Below are positions 23,958-34,532 of a stretch of 64,000 nt of DNA, piece after piece. Position 1 is the stretch's first letter. Each line of letters opens with the position of its first letter. A program made the translations under genes and the position numbers. This DNA is from Fomitopsis serialis (taxonomy: Eukaryota > Basidiomycota > Agaricomycetes > Polyporales > Fomitopsidaceae): NCBI RefSeq assembly GCF_022376445.1, contig NW_025954997.1:248001-312000 (forward strand), read 5' to 3'. The notes below the pieces were generated by a model, which had not been told where the DNA came from, ran no database searches, and saw only the letters and a program-made list of their open reading frames with translations.

Positions 23958-26100
23958 TTACTTCGCCCTCTTTGGACGACCCGAAGGCTCGTCCGGCATT
24001 TCTGCGTCCTCGGGGCTCCCTCTCTTTTGTCCACGCGCTGGCGCGCGGTGCTCGCCTTCCGGGGCCACAAGAGTGGCACGCCTCCCACTTGATTTCGTTT
24101 GGCGGCCTCGGCCCCGGCGCGATGTTCCCTTTTTGACAGCGCGGGGACCCTTTGTCTGGCCTTCAGGTTCGGCATCACCATGAGGCAGAGTATCCGAGGC
24201 AGTCGCGGATTCAGGTACGTGCGCATCGTGCTGCGCGGGCTCAATGGGATCGCCTGGTATCTTCTCACTCTGCTGGACGAGTTGCCGGTCGTGTCAACGG
24301 ACATCAACCTCTGTGCTGTTCGCAGAGTGCAGTATATGACTCACCTTTCCGTCGTCTTCAGCCGCTGGTTCTTCACTGAATCCGTCTTGGAGCTGTGGCG
24401 GTTCGGCAGGCGCGGGCTGCGCGACGCCGGCGAGTTGGTCGACACCGAGACTGGGCTCAGCTCGCTCGTCCGCCATCGCTGGGTCATCGTTGGACCCGTC
24501 TTGCAGCGGCTGCGGCTCGGCGCCAGGACGCGCGACGTCGTTGAACTGGACGACGTCGACACTGAGTTCAGCCCCGGAGACCACGACCGCCCGTGGCGCC
24601 TCAACGCCGGGCGGGTGACTGATATCGTTCTCGGTGTTGTCGCGGCTAGCTGCGGAGTCTTCCGCGTGAACTGCTCCGCCCTCAGATGGGACGGGGACGT
24701 TACGCTGTGGCTGAGCGGCCACATGCATGGGTGGAGCGATGTCCTGCGGCGGTTGAGGGCCGCCCTGCGGGGGTAGATTACCGTGTGAGCTCTGATGCGG
24801 CTCATGCTCTCGGTCGCGACCATTGAGTACAGACAGACTCACCTCATTGCCGTCTGTGGGGTGTTCTACCCTTAGTACTCCCTCCGATGGGACGGGGACG
24901 TCTGGGAGTGCTTGAGGCACGTTCTGCGGGGGTTGAGGGCCGCCGGAGAGGTGATCCGTCTCCCGGGTACTTTCATGAGTTGCACTGGGCAGAGGCTCGG
25001 CGTGTTCCTGCGTTGCTGACCCAGACGCGGAAGCGTTCGCGGGACGGGGTGTGAGACCACCCGCGTCGAGCACGTAGTCATCCAGTGTCTTGATGAGGGG
25101 CTGGGTGACGACCCGCTGGGCAAGGTGGTCGCGCCCTCGTTTTCCGGCACTCATCCTGAGCAAGTCAGCCCAAACAAACAGAGAACAACGTAGCATACTT
25201 ACAAACTACGGTTGGATGTTCCGTCCTCTCGCACTTTTCCCATGTACACAAAGATCTCGGCGCCCGTTTGTTCAACCCACGAATCAATGGCAGTGCGCAT
25301 GCTCAGGCGCAGCCGAGCGAGAAGACTGTAAAGAGAGTGAGTCAGTGAGCAGGTTTTGGAGAACTGCGGCACTCACTCATGCTGCGTAGGTGCATCTTCT
25401 ACCTCATCCTCTTCATCTTCGTCCCCGTCACTCTCCTCGCCGGCTGCCACACGAGAAGCACGTTCAGCCTTTTCTCTAGCCGAGGCTTCTTCATAGCGCT
25501 GCCATTCGTCCGGCTGGTTCAGTTTGAACTGCTCGAGATCGCGGTGATGGCCACGTTCAGCGCCTTCCTTCGGTCGCCTGGTGGAAGCTTGCCTTGAGCA
25601 TCCACAACATCTTTGCCGACGCCAGGGTGGTCCCGAACGTATAAGTCGCGCGCACTCGAGGCGCGCGACCGCCGCGCTTTTGCGGGAGGCTGAGGTTGGA
25701 AACGGAGCAGCGCAGGGGCCATGTTTCTCTGCGCGTTGATCCACGCCTTATGGTTCTCAGCCCACCGGAGGATTCGCTGTTGGGCGACATCTTAGCATCG
25801 CATAGAACTTGGAAGGTAGAGACTCACCCCCGGCCTTCCATCGCACCGCTCTGCGCGCGCTTCTTCTGTCTCGTAACCCTGAAATTTGCCTTTCTTGTAC
25901 ACAGGCTTGAGGACTTGGGGATCGAATTCCTTGTCGAAGGCGATGGCGACGTCCTGGGCCACAGTCTTGTACTCGGCGTCCGGGTCAGCATCCCTCCAAG
26001 CGGCCACCATCTTGTTCACGAGCCATTGGTGCTGGTTGATGCCCTTGCGCGGGTCAACAACGCAAGCCAGACACTTGGGCGCGGCGCCGGAGTTCGTCAT
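23958..26100 (-). CDS. KDZ cargo gene B, basidiomycete protein of unknown function
   Basis: Proposed exons, minus order: 26100-25828, 25776-25377 (containing one short intron or a frameshift near 25590-25640), 25325-25203, 25155-24345 and 24272-23958. The N-terminal ~90 residues hold CLACVVDPRKG, WLVNKMVAAW and KPVYKKGKFQGY. A helical charged segment follows, then a short conserved block (RLRLSMRTAIDSWVEQTG, IFVYMGKVREDGT). The ~370-residue C-terminus is Pro/Gln/Glu-rich and disordered, with a basic tail ending RPKRAK. The arrangement (helical N-terminus, then a block ending in a hydrophobic strand and a polar turn) resembles the 891-residue gene at 57.5-60.6 kb. I know this only as a recurring basidiomycete family without assigned function. 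The ATG at 26100 was preferred over 26148, which sits too close to the TATA-like box. Confidence 0.7.
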
Positions 26101-26149
26101 AGTGAGGCTAGTAGGTAATCGCGAGCGGGTACCAGTGGCGTGGTCCATG

Positions 26150-26163
26150 CTTTTTATATGTGA
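26150..26163 (-). promoter_or_regulatory. TATA-like box of cargo gene B
   Basis: The minus strand reads CACATATAAAAAGC about 50 bp upstream of the chosen ATG at 26100. Confidence 0.45.
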
Positions 26164-26372
26164 CTTTCGCCACCGATCTCGGAGGCCACATCTGGACGAA
26201 AGCGGGGAACATTAGCCAACGAAAACAAAGACATAACGAAGCCACTCAGGGGCACGGGTAATGTCAAAGCGTGGTCCGCGGCGCGCCACACGCAGCCGAC
26301 CACCCGAGGTCTCGCAATGCAAGTGTTATGTTATTGACATGTTCGTTCTACTAACGCGCGATACAAGGTACA

Positions 26373-28600
26373 TTACGGGAGCGGAGGGGTGACGAGGCGT
26401 ACAGGTGGGCAGGGCAGGCGATGGAACTGTTCGGTGAAGCTCTGTACGTAGAACCGGATCGCTCGCACCTCAATATCATCGAACACATGCGTCTTCTCAC
26501 ATGTCGCGATAGCGTCCTTGTCAGCCCGTAACGACTCCGGGAAATTGGGCCACAAACTCATGACGTCCACGAAGGCACGTAAGTTTCCGCGACGACCCAG
26601 CCAGCCGTCCTGACCAGCGGCGAACCAACAATACACGGGCTCGCCTACGTCAACCGTCGTGACGGCGGACTGCTGGGATGGCGTATGCCAGACACTAGAA
26701 ACGACCTGTTCGCGCTCCCACTTGCGGAACGCATCGCCCGAGTAATCGACCAGGCGGCTGTCGAGCGCTCTGAGTTCGCAGCGCCAATTGGCTTCGTAAA
26801 GCTCCCAGATGACGAGGCGAAGGTACTCCTCGTCGGTTTTTGCCCGGTCAAGGCTCACCTCGACACCTCGGTACATCGCATGTTGGGTGTCTGTGTAGGA
26901 CACCAAGCCTCCGCCCTTCGCAAACAGTGCGCGGACAGCTTCCCGTCGTTCAACATGCCACTCCGGCTTGCGGTCCCCTGCCGTTGAAGCGCTCTGAGCG
27001 TCTCCGTTCGACGGCCCTTGGTCGAGGGCTAGACCATTCCCCAACCGATCAGATTGAGGTCCGATGGCCTGCTTGGTATTCTTCCGCTGACGCTCTTCGA
27101 TGGCATCGCAGTTATAATCTCCGTAAAGGGCGTGGCGCCACTCGGCGATTCGCAATGGCGCCCCGTCAATCGAAGAATCAATGAGTCGGAGCTTGCAGAA
27201 CTGCCATATCCGGGCAAAGTTATGGAGGTATCGGGCTTTGTTCGTCTTCGCGTTCTCGATCACAAAAGGCGGGGGCAGAAAGTATTCGAGGGCGACCGGT
27301 GGCGGAAAGGGCAAGGGGGAGACCCCGGTCAAAGCGGTGCGCCAGTTCGGGCTAAGCTCGACGACGTCAGTGCTTGGTGGCTGGAAGGTTGTGGCTGGAT
27401 GGGGCTCTGATGGCTTTGCCCCAGACCGCTTGCCCCGAGATTTGTGGCCCCTTTTCTTGCTGTTGTGCGTGGTCGGGCGCACGTCGTGGGGCTTCGGGAG
27501 CACAGTAAAGGCTCCATCGTCTCCCTTGAATCGCTTCGCGTCTCGCTCTACCTCCTCCGTGCGAGCCACAGCGTGGAGCTTCGGCAATGCGGACGAGCAA
27601 AGCAAGTTGCTAACGAACAAGACCGATGGTTGCGTCCACTTCCCGGGATCTTGATGGGTCCCGTCGGGGTCGTACCATGATTTGGGGACCCTGGGCCACG
27701 CTGGGCTCGAGTTGAGCGTTTGTGACCACCTGCGGGGCTCCACGACCTTCTGTATGATGACGTCGCGCGTCCACGGCTGTATGAGCCAAAACGGAATCCC
27801 CAGGCGATGCAAAAGCTGGGCGGCAGGCACCGAGCGCACAAAGGCGCCGAGAACTGGAAGGATGCGGTAACGTTGGGACTTCGCGTCGGCCATACGCGCG
27901 GCGACCTCGTTGTGATAGATAGTGAGACCGCAGAGCTCCAAGATGAGGCGGTGCGCCAGGCGGCCGGTGACAAGGGCGTGGAGGCGAGTAGTAGGCAGCG
28001 TTTTGAGGTGTTCTACAGCACTTCTCAATAAGAGGGAGAGAACCGTACCGAGCCGTATATCCACCAAGGCCTGTCCAAACCATGCGAGCCGGTCACGACT
28101 CTGAGCCGAGCGTTCCGCGTCTTCGTATCGAGCAATCACTGAGGTCGCGATGTCGCTCAGCTGTCCAAGTACGTCCGCATTGAAGAACCCGAAGGCGGAT
28201 ATGCCGCAAGACTTGTCTTCTTCCCAAGCGTAGTATCCGAACCCGTCGTAGACCTGGTCTCCTGGAGCCCAGGGCGAGCCTCTAGTTGGGATGCACGCAT
28301 GATGTATCGAGTTCGTGTTGTACAGTTGCGGCCATCGAGTATATTCTTGGGGGCCCCATAGGCCGTCCTCGAACGTGACGATATGGTGTTCCGAAATCCG
28401 CGGGAATTCCGGGATCCAGTTGGCGTATGGCGTCGTAATGATATTGCAGCTGTCGCCAGTGTCGGCGGCACACAAGCCGTCAGTCGGTTTAATGGGCTGG
28501 CGCCATTCTGCCCTCCAGGCCGGTAAGCCAAGTTCGGAGTCAGCATCGAAAATCACGTACGTTCGCGGGGCGTTACAGTCAGGACGAAGTCGGTGGTACC
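26373..28600 (-). CDS. KDZ cargo gene C, large protein of unknown function (5' end uncertain)
   Basis: A single uninterrupted frame of about 740 residues on the minus strand, open back to about 28610. It enters with CNAPRTYVIFDADSELG without an ATG, so an upstream exon is probably missing from the model. An out-of-frame ATG (MADANFDRPTG) lies near 28630. The N-terminal half is rich in Trp/Tyr and contains GDSCNIITTPYANW, FEDGLWGPQEYTRWPQLYN and GFGYYAWEEDKSCGI. A middle segment is helical (RLGIPFWLIQPWTR), followed by a basic linker and a C-terminal domain (ARIWQFCKLRLIDSS, EWRHALYGDY, LVIWELYEANWRCELRALD, RIRFYVQSF-like). No catalytic motif is recognised. Similar proteins are frequent in agaricomycete genomes; the link to KDZ elements here comes from position. 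Intact over its whole visible length, which suggests recent selection or recent arrival. Confidence 0.75.
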
Positions 28601-30669
28601 GGTAGGACGGTCGAAGTTTGCGTCAGCCATCCCGCCGCAACAAGCCTGAACGAAAGTACGGTCAGTCGAGGACCAGAAAGTTCAAGTTGCATTGCACCCA
28701 CAAAGACAAGACGCAGTGAGCGATTGGCGCAGCTCGTGGGCAATCGACTGGGGTCAGACTATCCGCGCATGGCTGCGTGTCAGACACGCCCGAAAGAGCG
28801 AAGAAACTGGACGCACCGATCAACTCCCAGGAAATGCAAGAGTCTGAGTGTAGGTAATTCGTCTTGAAACGGCGCGGCCTGAAGGCGTGTAATGAACGCT
28901 CAGTAGTTTGCAGCGACCGAAATAAGTATTGCCGTACGCACGGCGAGGTCCTTAACTTTGTCGAGCCACAGAGTGCTCCCGCAGCGATGCCTCGACTGGT
29001 GTTGATGCGAACGCTAAGTTACTGAAGGACGGCTTGGGCTTCACCGGATTCCAGGACGACGTATTCTCGACTGGCAGGTCGGCCGTGAGGTGTTGTAACG
29101 GAGGAGGGTGGAGGGAAGTGCCGGGGCAGCAGATATACCGCGCCCTGGCCAGTGTCGCGCAGGAAGATCGCAATCTAACCCGTTTCGCAGATCACTGTGT
29201 TGAAGGACCCCAAGAGATGTCGAAGAAGCCCAAGAGAGTAAGCAGGGAGGTGCAATTGAACACCGTGGAAGCTAGAGGTCGACGAGGAGAGCGTCACGGT
29301 GACCCACAAGAGGAAGTCGGACTTCGCATCGGAGAGATGTCCACGGGCGCCTGACCCGCAACTCTCACTCGCGCACTCGTCCTCTGTCTCCACCCCGCCG
29401 ACTCTCCTTCCTCTCGAGCCCCTGCTGGTCCCTAGTGCACTCCCCTATGGCGTGTCCCCGGTTGTCCGCTTTGGTTTCGACCATGCGTTGATGACCGGGC
29501 GGGAAGCTCCTGTTCTTGACGAGCAGTTGAGCGACCCTGCTCGCCCGGCCTACAACACCGTATCCGCCCCGCCCGTCTCTCGTCTGTGTCGTGACCTTCA
29601 ACCCGATGCCCCAATCCTCTTCGAATCCAACCTCGTTCAGGACGTCAACCGCCCACAGGTCGACCCCTTTACCGCTCACGAACCCGGTCGTCCGCCTTGG
29701 TTTCGACCATACGTTGATGTCCGGGCGGGAAGCTCCTGTTCTTGACGAGCAGTAGAGCGACCTTCATCAACATTCCGCCCCTCTATTCTCCAGGGCTCAA
29801 CTATTTTCACCTGTAATCGCCAGTAACGCGGCGAACACTACTCGGAAGGAGCATATTGGTACCATGGTGCGTTTCGAACGTTCTCTTCATTGGGCTCTAG
29901 CTCACTGTATAACGGATACACAAGTGACTCCCGCTCCACCGCGACGAGACTGTCCCTCCATTCCCCCGGCCGGAGTGCGTTCACATCACACATGTCCGTA
30001 AGCCGACTCACAGTCTAGATCATTTCTCGTCAGACTACGCTCAGCATTGCAACATCCACCGAGTATCCCCTCAAATGCCCTGTCCCATCCGTGCGTACGT
30101 ATCGTGTCAATGACCGCCGTTTCCACCAGTGCATTGATATCATAACACACGATCCAGCTACCGTCTCTGCGGCCGTCTGGTCATCTCGGACCCTATCACT
30201 ACTCGCGTGATCCAACTTAAGGTACATCGCATTGTCATGAGCATTTGCCCCGTATTAACGACTCGTTTCGCGTCTAGTCAGACTCCGTTCTCTACCTACC
30301 GGCCACTGCTACGCGATGTCAAGAGTCCCCGGATCGTGCACTGATGAGTATAACGTAGTAGTTGTGGTATGCTAAGGCTCACCCCCACTTGCGCTGTCCG
30401 TATGTAGAACCCGTAGCCTGATCAGCCGTTGTAGTCGGTGAATGCGATGTGCCTACATGAACCGGGTTTAGTCTTAACAATGCGCCCCTGCGAATTGCGC
30501 TTTGACCGTCCCTGATGATTGTCCTGGCTCTCCAAGCCACTCGCCCCTGGCCCTTGGCGACGCGCGTCCCATCGCGATGCTTTGACCGCTCCGACCCTGG
30601 TCTCTGGTTGGTGGTGTGCATCTTACCTCAGTCTCTTCTCTGTCGCCACTCCCCCTTCCCTCCGCCCCG
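28601..30669. other. Gene-poor spacer inside the KDZ element, with a direct repeat
   Basis: About 2 kb without a convincing gene. It holds a 73-bp direct repeat (29464-29536 and 29690-29762, a handful of mismatches). The rest shows short ORFs on both strands typical of GC-rich noncoding DNA. Confidence 0.5.
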
Positions 30670-33600
30670 ATGCCGAAAGCTAAACGCAAGAAGGCCGCAC
30701 CATATGTATACGAGGACGACGGGGGCCAGTCGATACCTGATGGACCGGAGACCGTTTGGGTTAGCGGACAAGGGCAGGAGACAGTCGAGTACCTGTCGCC
30801 AGGCCTGCGATTCGAGAAGCGTGGCACTGCCAATACACGCACGACAGACCCACCACTTCCCTCGCTTCTTGCATATGCTGCGGAACTCGACGCCGACAGC
30901 ACGATGCACGACCTACCGGAAGATCCTGTGCCTCAGGAAACCCCCGCCGCTGAAGAGGAGCCGAAGAACCGTGCCAAGGTAATGAGATACTGCAGTTGTT
31001 GCGACTGTGCCACTGACGAATGATACAGACTGTTCACGAAGCCATGTCTGACTTCCTGAACGACTGGGCGCAGAAACTGCTCGACATCTTCCGGAGCCAC
31101 GAGATCGACCCGAACGTTGGCAAGCCATGTTACGAGTGCCACTCACACGACGCGATCTTTCGCTGCACGGACTGTTTCAACAGCCCCATCTTCTGTTGTG
31201 AGTGTATCGTCGCCGGCCACAAATGGAATCCTCTCCACCGAGTGGAGCGATGGAACGGCTCGTTTTTCGAGCGCACTCACCTCTCGGACATCGGGCTCGT
31301 CTTCGCGCTGGGCCACTATGGGGAAGCATGTCCCACGACCTTCGACGAACCTCCGAGTCAGCTCACCGTCGTGCACACGACAGGCTTATGCACGTTGAAC
31401 GTGCAGTACTGCCACTGTCTCAAGGATGGTCACAAAAGAATGCCACGCCCCCTGCAACTGTGGGACGCGGCACTGTGGCCGGCATCGTTCTCTCGGCCCA
31501 AGACCGTGTTTACCAGCCACGCACTCCGCTTCTTCACGCAGTTGACGTGCCAGGCCAAGACATCCGCACACGACTTCTACGGGACGCTACGGAGACTGAC
31601 CTCAAACGCGTTCTTTGACGATGTGAAGGTATGTATTTCTCATGCAACACTTCATCGCTCGCTGACTTCAAACCAACAGGACCGTTATCGCGAGTTCATG
31701 ACAGCACACCGCCACTACCATTACCTCCAGACACTCAAACGGTTTGGAGTGATGTTCGACGTAAGCTCGAACCCGGCTGTCTTGCCGTGCGTTGCCCAGC
31801 GTGTCCACAACCCGGCGTCAACATGGACCCGATTTGGAAGGAACGCCCTCAATCGGAACGATACAAGGACGCGCTGCATTATGCCAAGGATGGAAATTTC
31901 CATCTGAATCAGCATGACAAGAAGATGGACCGTGACGACTTCCCTTTGACGAACGGGGCGCAGTACTATGTGGACACTGACGAGTACGGCGAGTTCCTCG
32001 ACAAGACTAAGGTTTACGAAGACGTTCAAGAGGAAACGACTACGTGCAGTAATTTCAACGCCCTCTCCGAACGGTACAAGGGCAAGATCAAGACGGGACA
32101 GGTCGCTCTGTCATGCACTCGCCACGGTTTCGTCATTCCGTGTGGCACTGTAGACTTACACATCGGCGAACGTTATGCGAACGTCGATTACGCGACGCTC
32201 TCTGGTCTTCGTTGGTACTACTCGTTACACCTGCTAATCGGATCATACGACGTAAACTGCAAGTACGGTATCAAGTGGTGGGATCGCCTCAAGAGGATCG
32301 CGTCCATCCTGCCTCATGTCCCTGGGGTCTCAATTCCGCAGGAGGCGTGGCCGATAATTCAACGCTGCGTCCCGAAGTGGCATCTACCGTCACACACCGG
32401 CCTATGTCGGTTCCTCTTCTCATTCTACTACACCCCTGGCGTCGGAAACACGGACGGCGAGGCGGTCGAGAGGCGTTGGGCTGCCATGAATGCCATTGGT
32501 CGATCCGTTCGCGAAATGGGCCCGGGGCATCGGCAAGACGTTATTGATGCGCACAACTCCGACTTCAATGCACAGAAGACCTTCAAAATAGGTGAGTGCA
32601 TTGCCGGACTCTAGTATGGCACTCATCGACGCCATTCTAGCCCGGCATTTAGAGGCTAAGCTCAAGGATGCACTAACAAACCTGACCGACCACCAGATAG
32701 AACTGGATGATCTGGAGACCACGCTCACGTTAAACCGACGTCCGCTTGCTGAGTGGAAAGCCGCTGAAACCGAGTACGTGGTGCAAATAACGGATCCAAC
32801 AATTGATCGACACAAGATCAAGATCCCGTACCAGGTAGCGGTTGATGAAGGTGAGTCGCATGTTGAGTTGAACGGGCCCTGAGCTCAACGGGTTTAGCAC
32901 CATCGACCCAAGACATTATCGCACGACTCAAGGAGGAGGATGCAGCCGAGCGCGACGCCGAGATGGATAGACGAGGGGTGAAGCGGAAGGCGGCGGATAT
33001 GGAAGACGAGGCAGGGGCAGTGACTGTTCGCAGGCGAGGTCTGGGTGACCTTCTCTTGGATGCGATCACACTGGAACATCAACAGTGAGTGAATACGACG
33101 ACTGGCTGTCTATGGATAGGTGATGGGTGAGAACAGGGAGACCTTAAAGAGGAAGGTTCGAGAATACGAGAAGGAGGCATCATCCGAGTTGTACAACGAG
33201 ATCAACAATGAACGGGACAAGCTCCATGCCAAGCAGCAAGACTGGCTGATGTGGCAAGCCCAAGTGATGGGCGCGACGTTGCTAATCCTGGAGGAGGAAC
33301 TCCGCGACTGCGAGTGGCCAAGTCGTACCATTGTTGATGCAGAGGATGTCATTCTGCTAATTCCCTCCGCATACCCCCAACCCGTTCGCAAGCACGCCCT
33401 CTTCCGACGTTTCGTGTCGGCTGAGCGGCGCCTCCGCGTGGCTCATGCCGAAGACCTCCTAAAGAAAATCCGGCAAAAGCTTCATTTCGAAGCGTTCTTT
33501 CGTGCACAAAACGCGGGCTCGTATGGTCAGCAAGCCCACACAAGGTACGCCAAGTTGAAGGAGACCGAGAGGGCGAAAATCCAGTCGCTACGACAGGAGT

Positions 33601-34116
33601 ACGAATTCACCAGGACAAGGGTCGTTCGACTGGCCTCGGCGGAGGATCCTTGCTCATTGGAACCTCTGACAGAGCAGCAGTGTCGCCCGCCAGTCATTGC
33701 CGATGAGAACACAGGTCGCCGAAATGAGCGTGTCTCATGGCTTTGGCGGGACAACACATACCACGGCGCCGGAGCATTGGACAAGTGGGCGCTAGAAGGT
33801 GAGTCTCTGCAATAGCACATGTCGAACGCACGCTGACGTTCTTCATGCAGCGGCGCGCGTCGAGTGGTTCCGGGCCAGTGCACGTGTATCGAGATGGACG
33901 GAAGAAGTTGCACTCGTGAAGGCGGAGATGCAGCGAGTGCAACGATTCTTTCAGCACTCGAAGGAGACGTGGGACAAGCGTGCCAAGCAGCTGTGTACGA
34001 CCATCAGCGAGCATGGTGCGGCTGCATATGCTGCGAGGTATGTGGATCACCATTACCCTTCTGCTAAGACTCACTGGGAAGCACTAGGCAGGCAGCCATG
34101 TACTCTCGGCTACTAA
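30670..34116 (+). pseudogene. KDZ transposase with CxC2-type cysteine cluster, one frameshift
   Basis: Exons: 30670-30978, 31029-31628, 31680-32591, 32641-32850, 32898-33084, 33137-33798 and 33851-34116. The N-terminus is basic. A CxC2 zinc-binding cluster spans about residues 140-205 (CYECHSHD, RCTDCFNSPIFCCECIVAGH, PLHRVERWNG, LGHYGEAC). The CPACPQPGVN signature and the KDZ catalytic core follow: TCSNFNAL, DLHIGERYANVDYA, YDVNCKY and DGEAVERRWA. These contain the presumed acidic residues of an RNase H-like fold. The C-terminal third is coiled coil. Between the third-exon start and CPACPQPG the frame slips by one base near 31760; otherwise every exon joins in frame. Presumed role: cut-and-paste mobilisation of the 14024-34525 element. 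The copy looks recently inactivated. Confidence 0.85.
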
Positions 34117-34525
34117 CTGAAGCACGAGCAAGATTTCCGGAGTCGGAGCATGTGGGCCTAACCACCACTGCACCAAATGCAGTGGTATGACAACTTCATA
34201 GACTCCAATGTATACTACCTGTTGTACTACAAGTCGCGCTAATTTGACCACTATAATCGGCACTATGTCGTACACTATAGTGTAAGCTAATTGTCAGGGC
34301 TAATGTGTGCACTAGGGATCGGGGTACGGCACGCACTAAAAGGCGGGATAAGTGTCGCGCTATAAATTACACTACCTATTTGGGTAACTCGTAGGCTACC
34401 TGTCGGGGCCCCTGGAGCTAGCAATGGAAGGATGCGGACAATATTAGTGGACGAGGAGTGGCGGGCAAAGTATGTTATTTGGACAATATTGTCGGTCAAA
34501 GGTATCTTGCCAGGTGAAACTATTG
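34117..34525. repeat. Right terminal and subterminal region of the KDZ element
   Basis: About 400 bp without genes, with several short inverted motifs such as CACTATAGTG near 34270. It ends in the inverted copy of the terminus (GTATCTTGCC at 34502-34511, CAAAGTATGT at 34466-34475). Confidence 0.65.
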
Positions 34526-34532
34526 GAAGACG
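34526..34532. repeat. Right target-site duplication GAAGACG of the KDZ element
   Basis: Matches 14017-14023 exactly. Sequence after it continues the gag reading frame (GAC GAT GAC GAG). Confidence 0.8.

Larger units (their letters stand above)
14024..34525 (+). mobile_element. 20.5-kb KDZ-type DNA transposon with cargo genes
   Basis: Ends are defined by the GAAGACG duplication and by imperfect terminal inverted repeats. Read inward, both ends carry GGCAAGATAC at positions 15-24 and ACATACTTTG at positions 51-60, in the same register; about 34 of the first 60 positions match. The left end is rich in repeated CAACATACTTTGGTCCGAG words. Content from left to right: a cargo gene on the minus strand (14.6-23.4 kb, itself split by an LTR element), a second (24.0-26.1 kb), a third (26.4-28.6 kb), about 2 kb without genes, and the KDZ transposase on the plus strand (30.7-34.1 kb). 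Large KDZ transposons are known from basidiomycetes; movement of these cargo genes together is inferred from the boundaries. Confidence 0.8.

Noticed and set aside
34472..34532. ATG at 34472 as the start of the protease ORF
   Set aside because: These codons lie in the KDZ terminus and target duplication. The real frame enters from gag at 14023.
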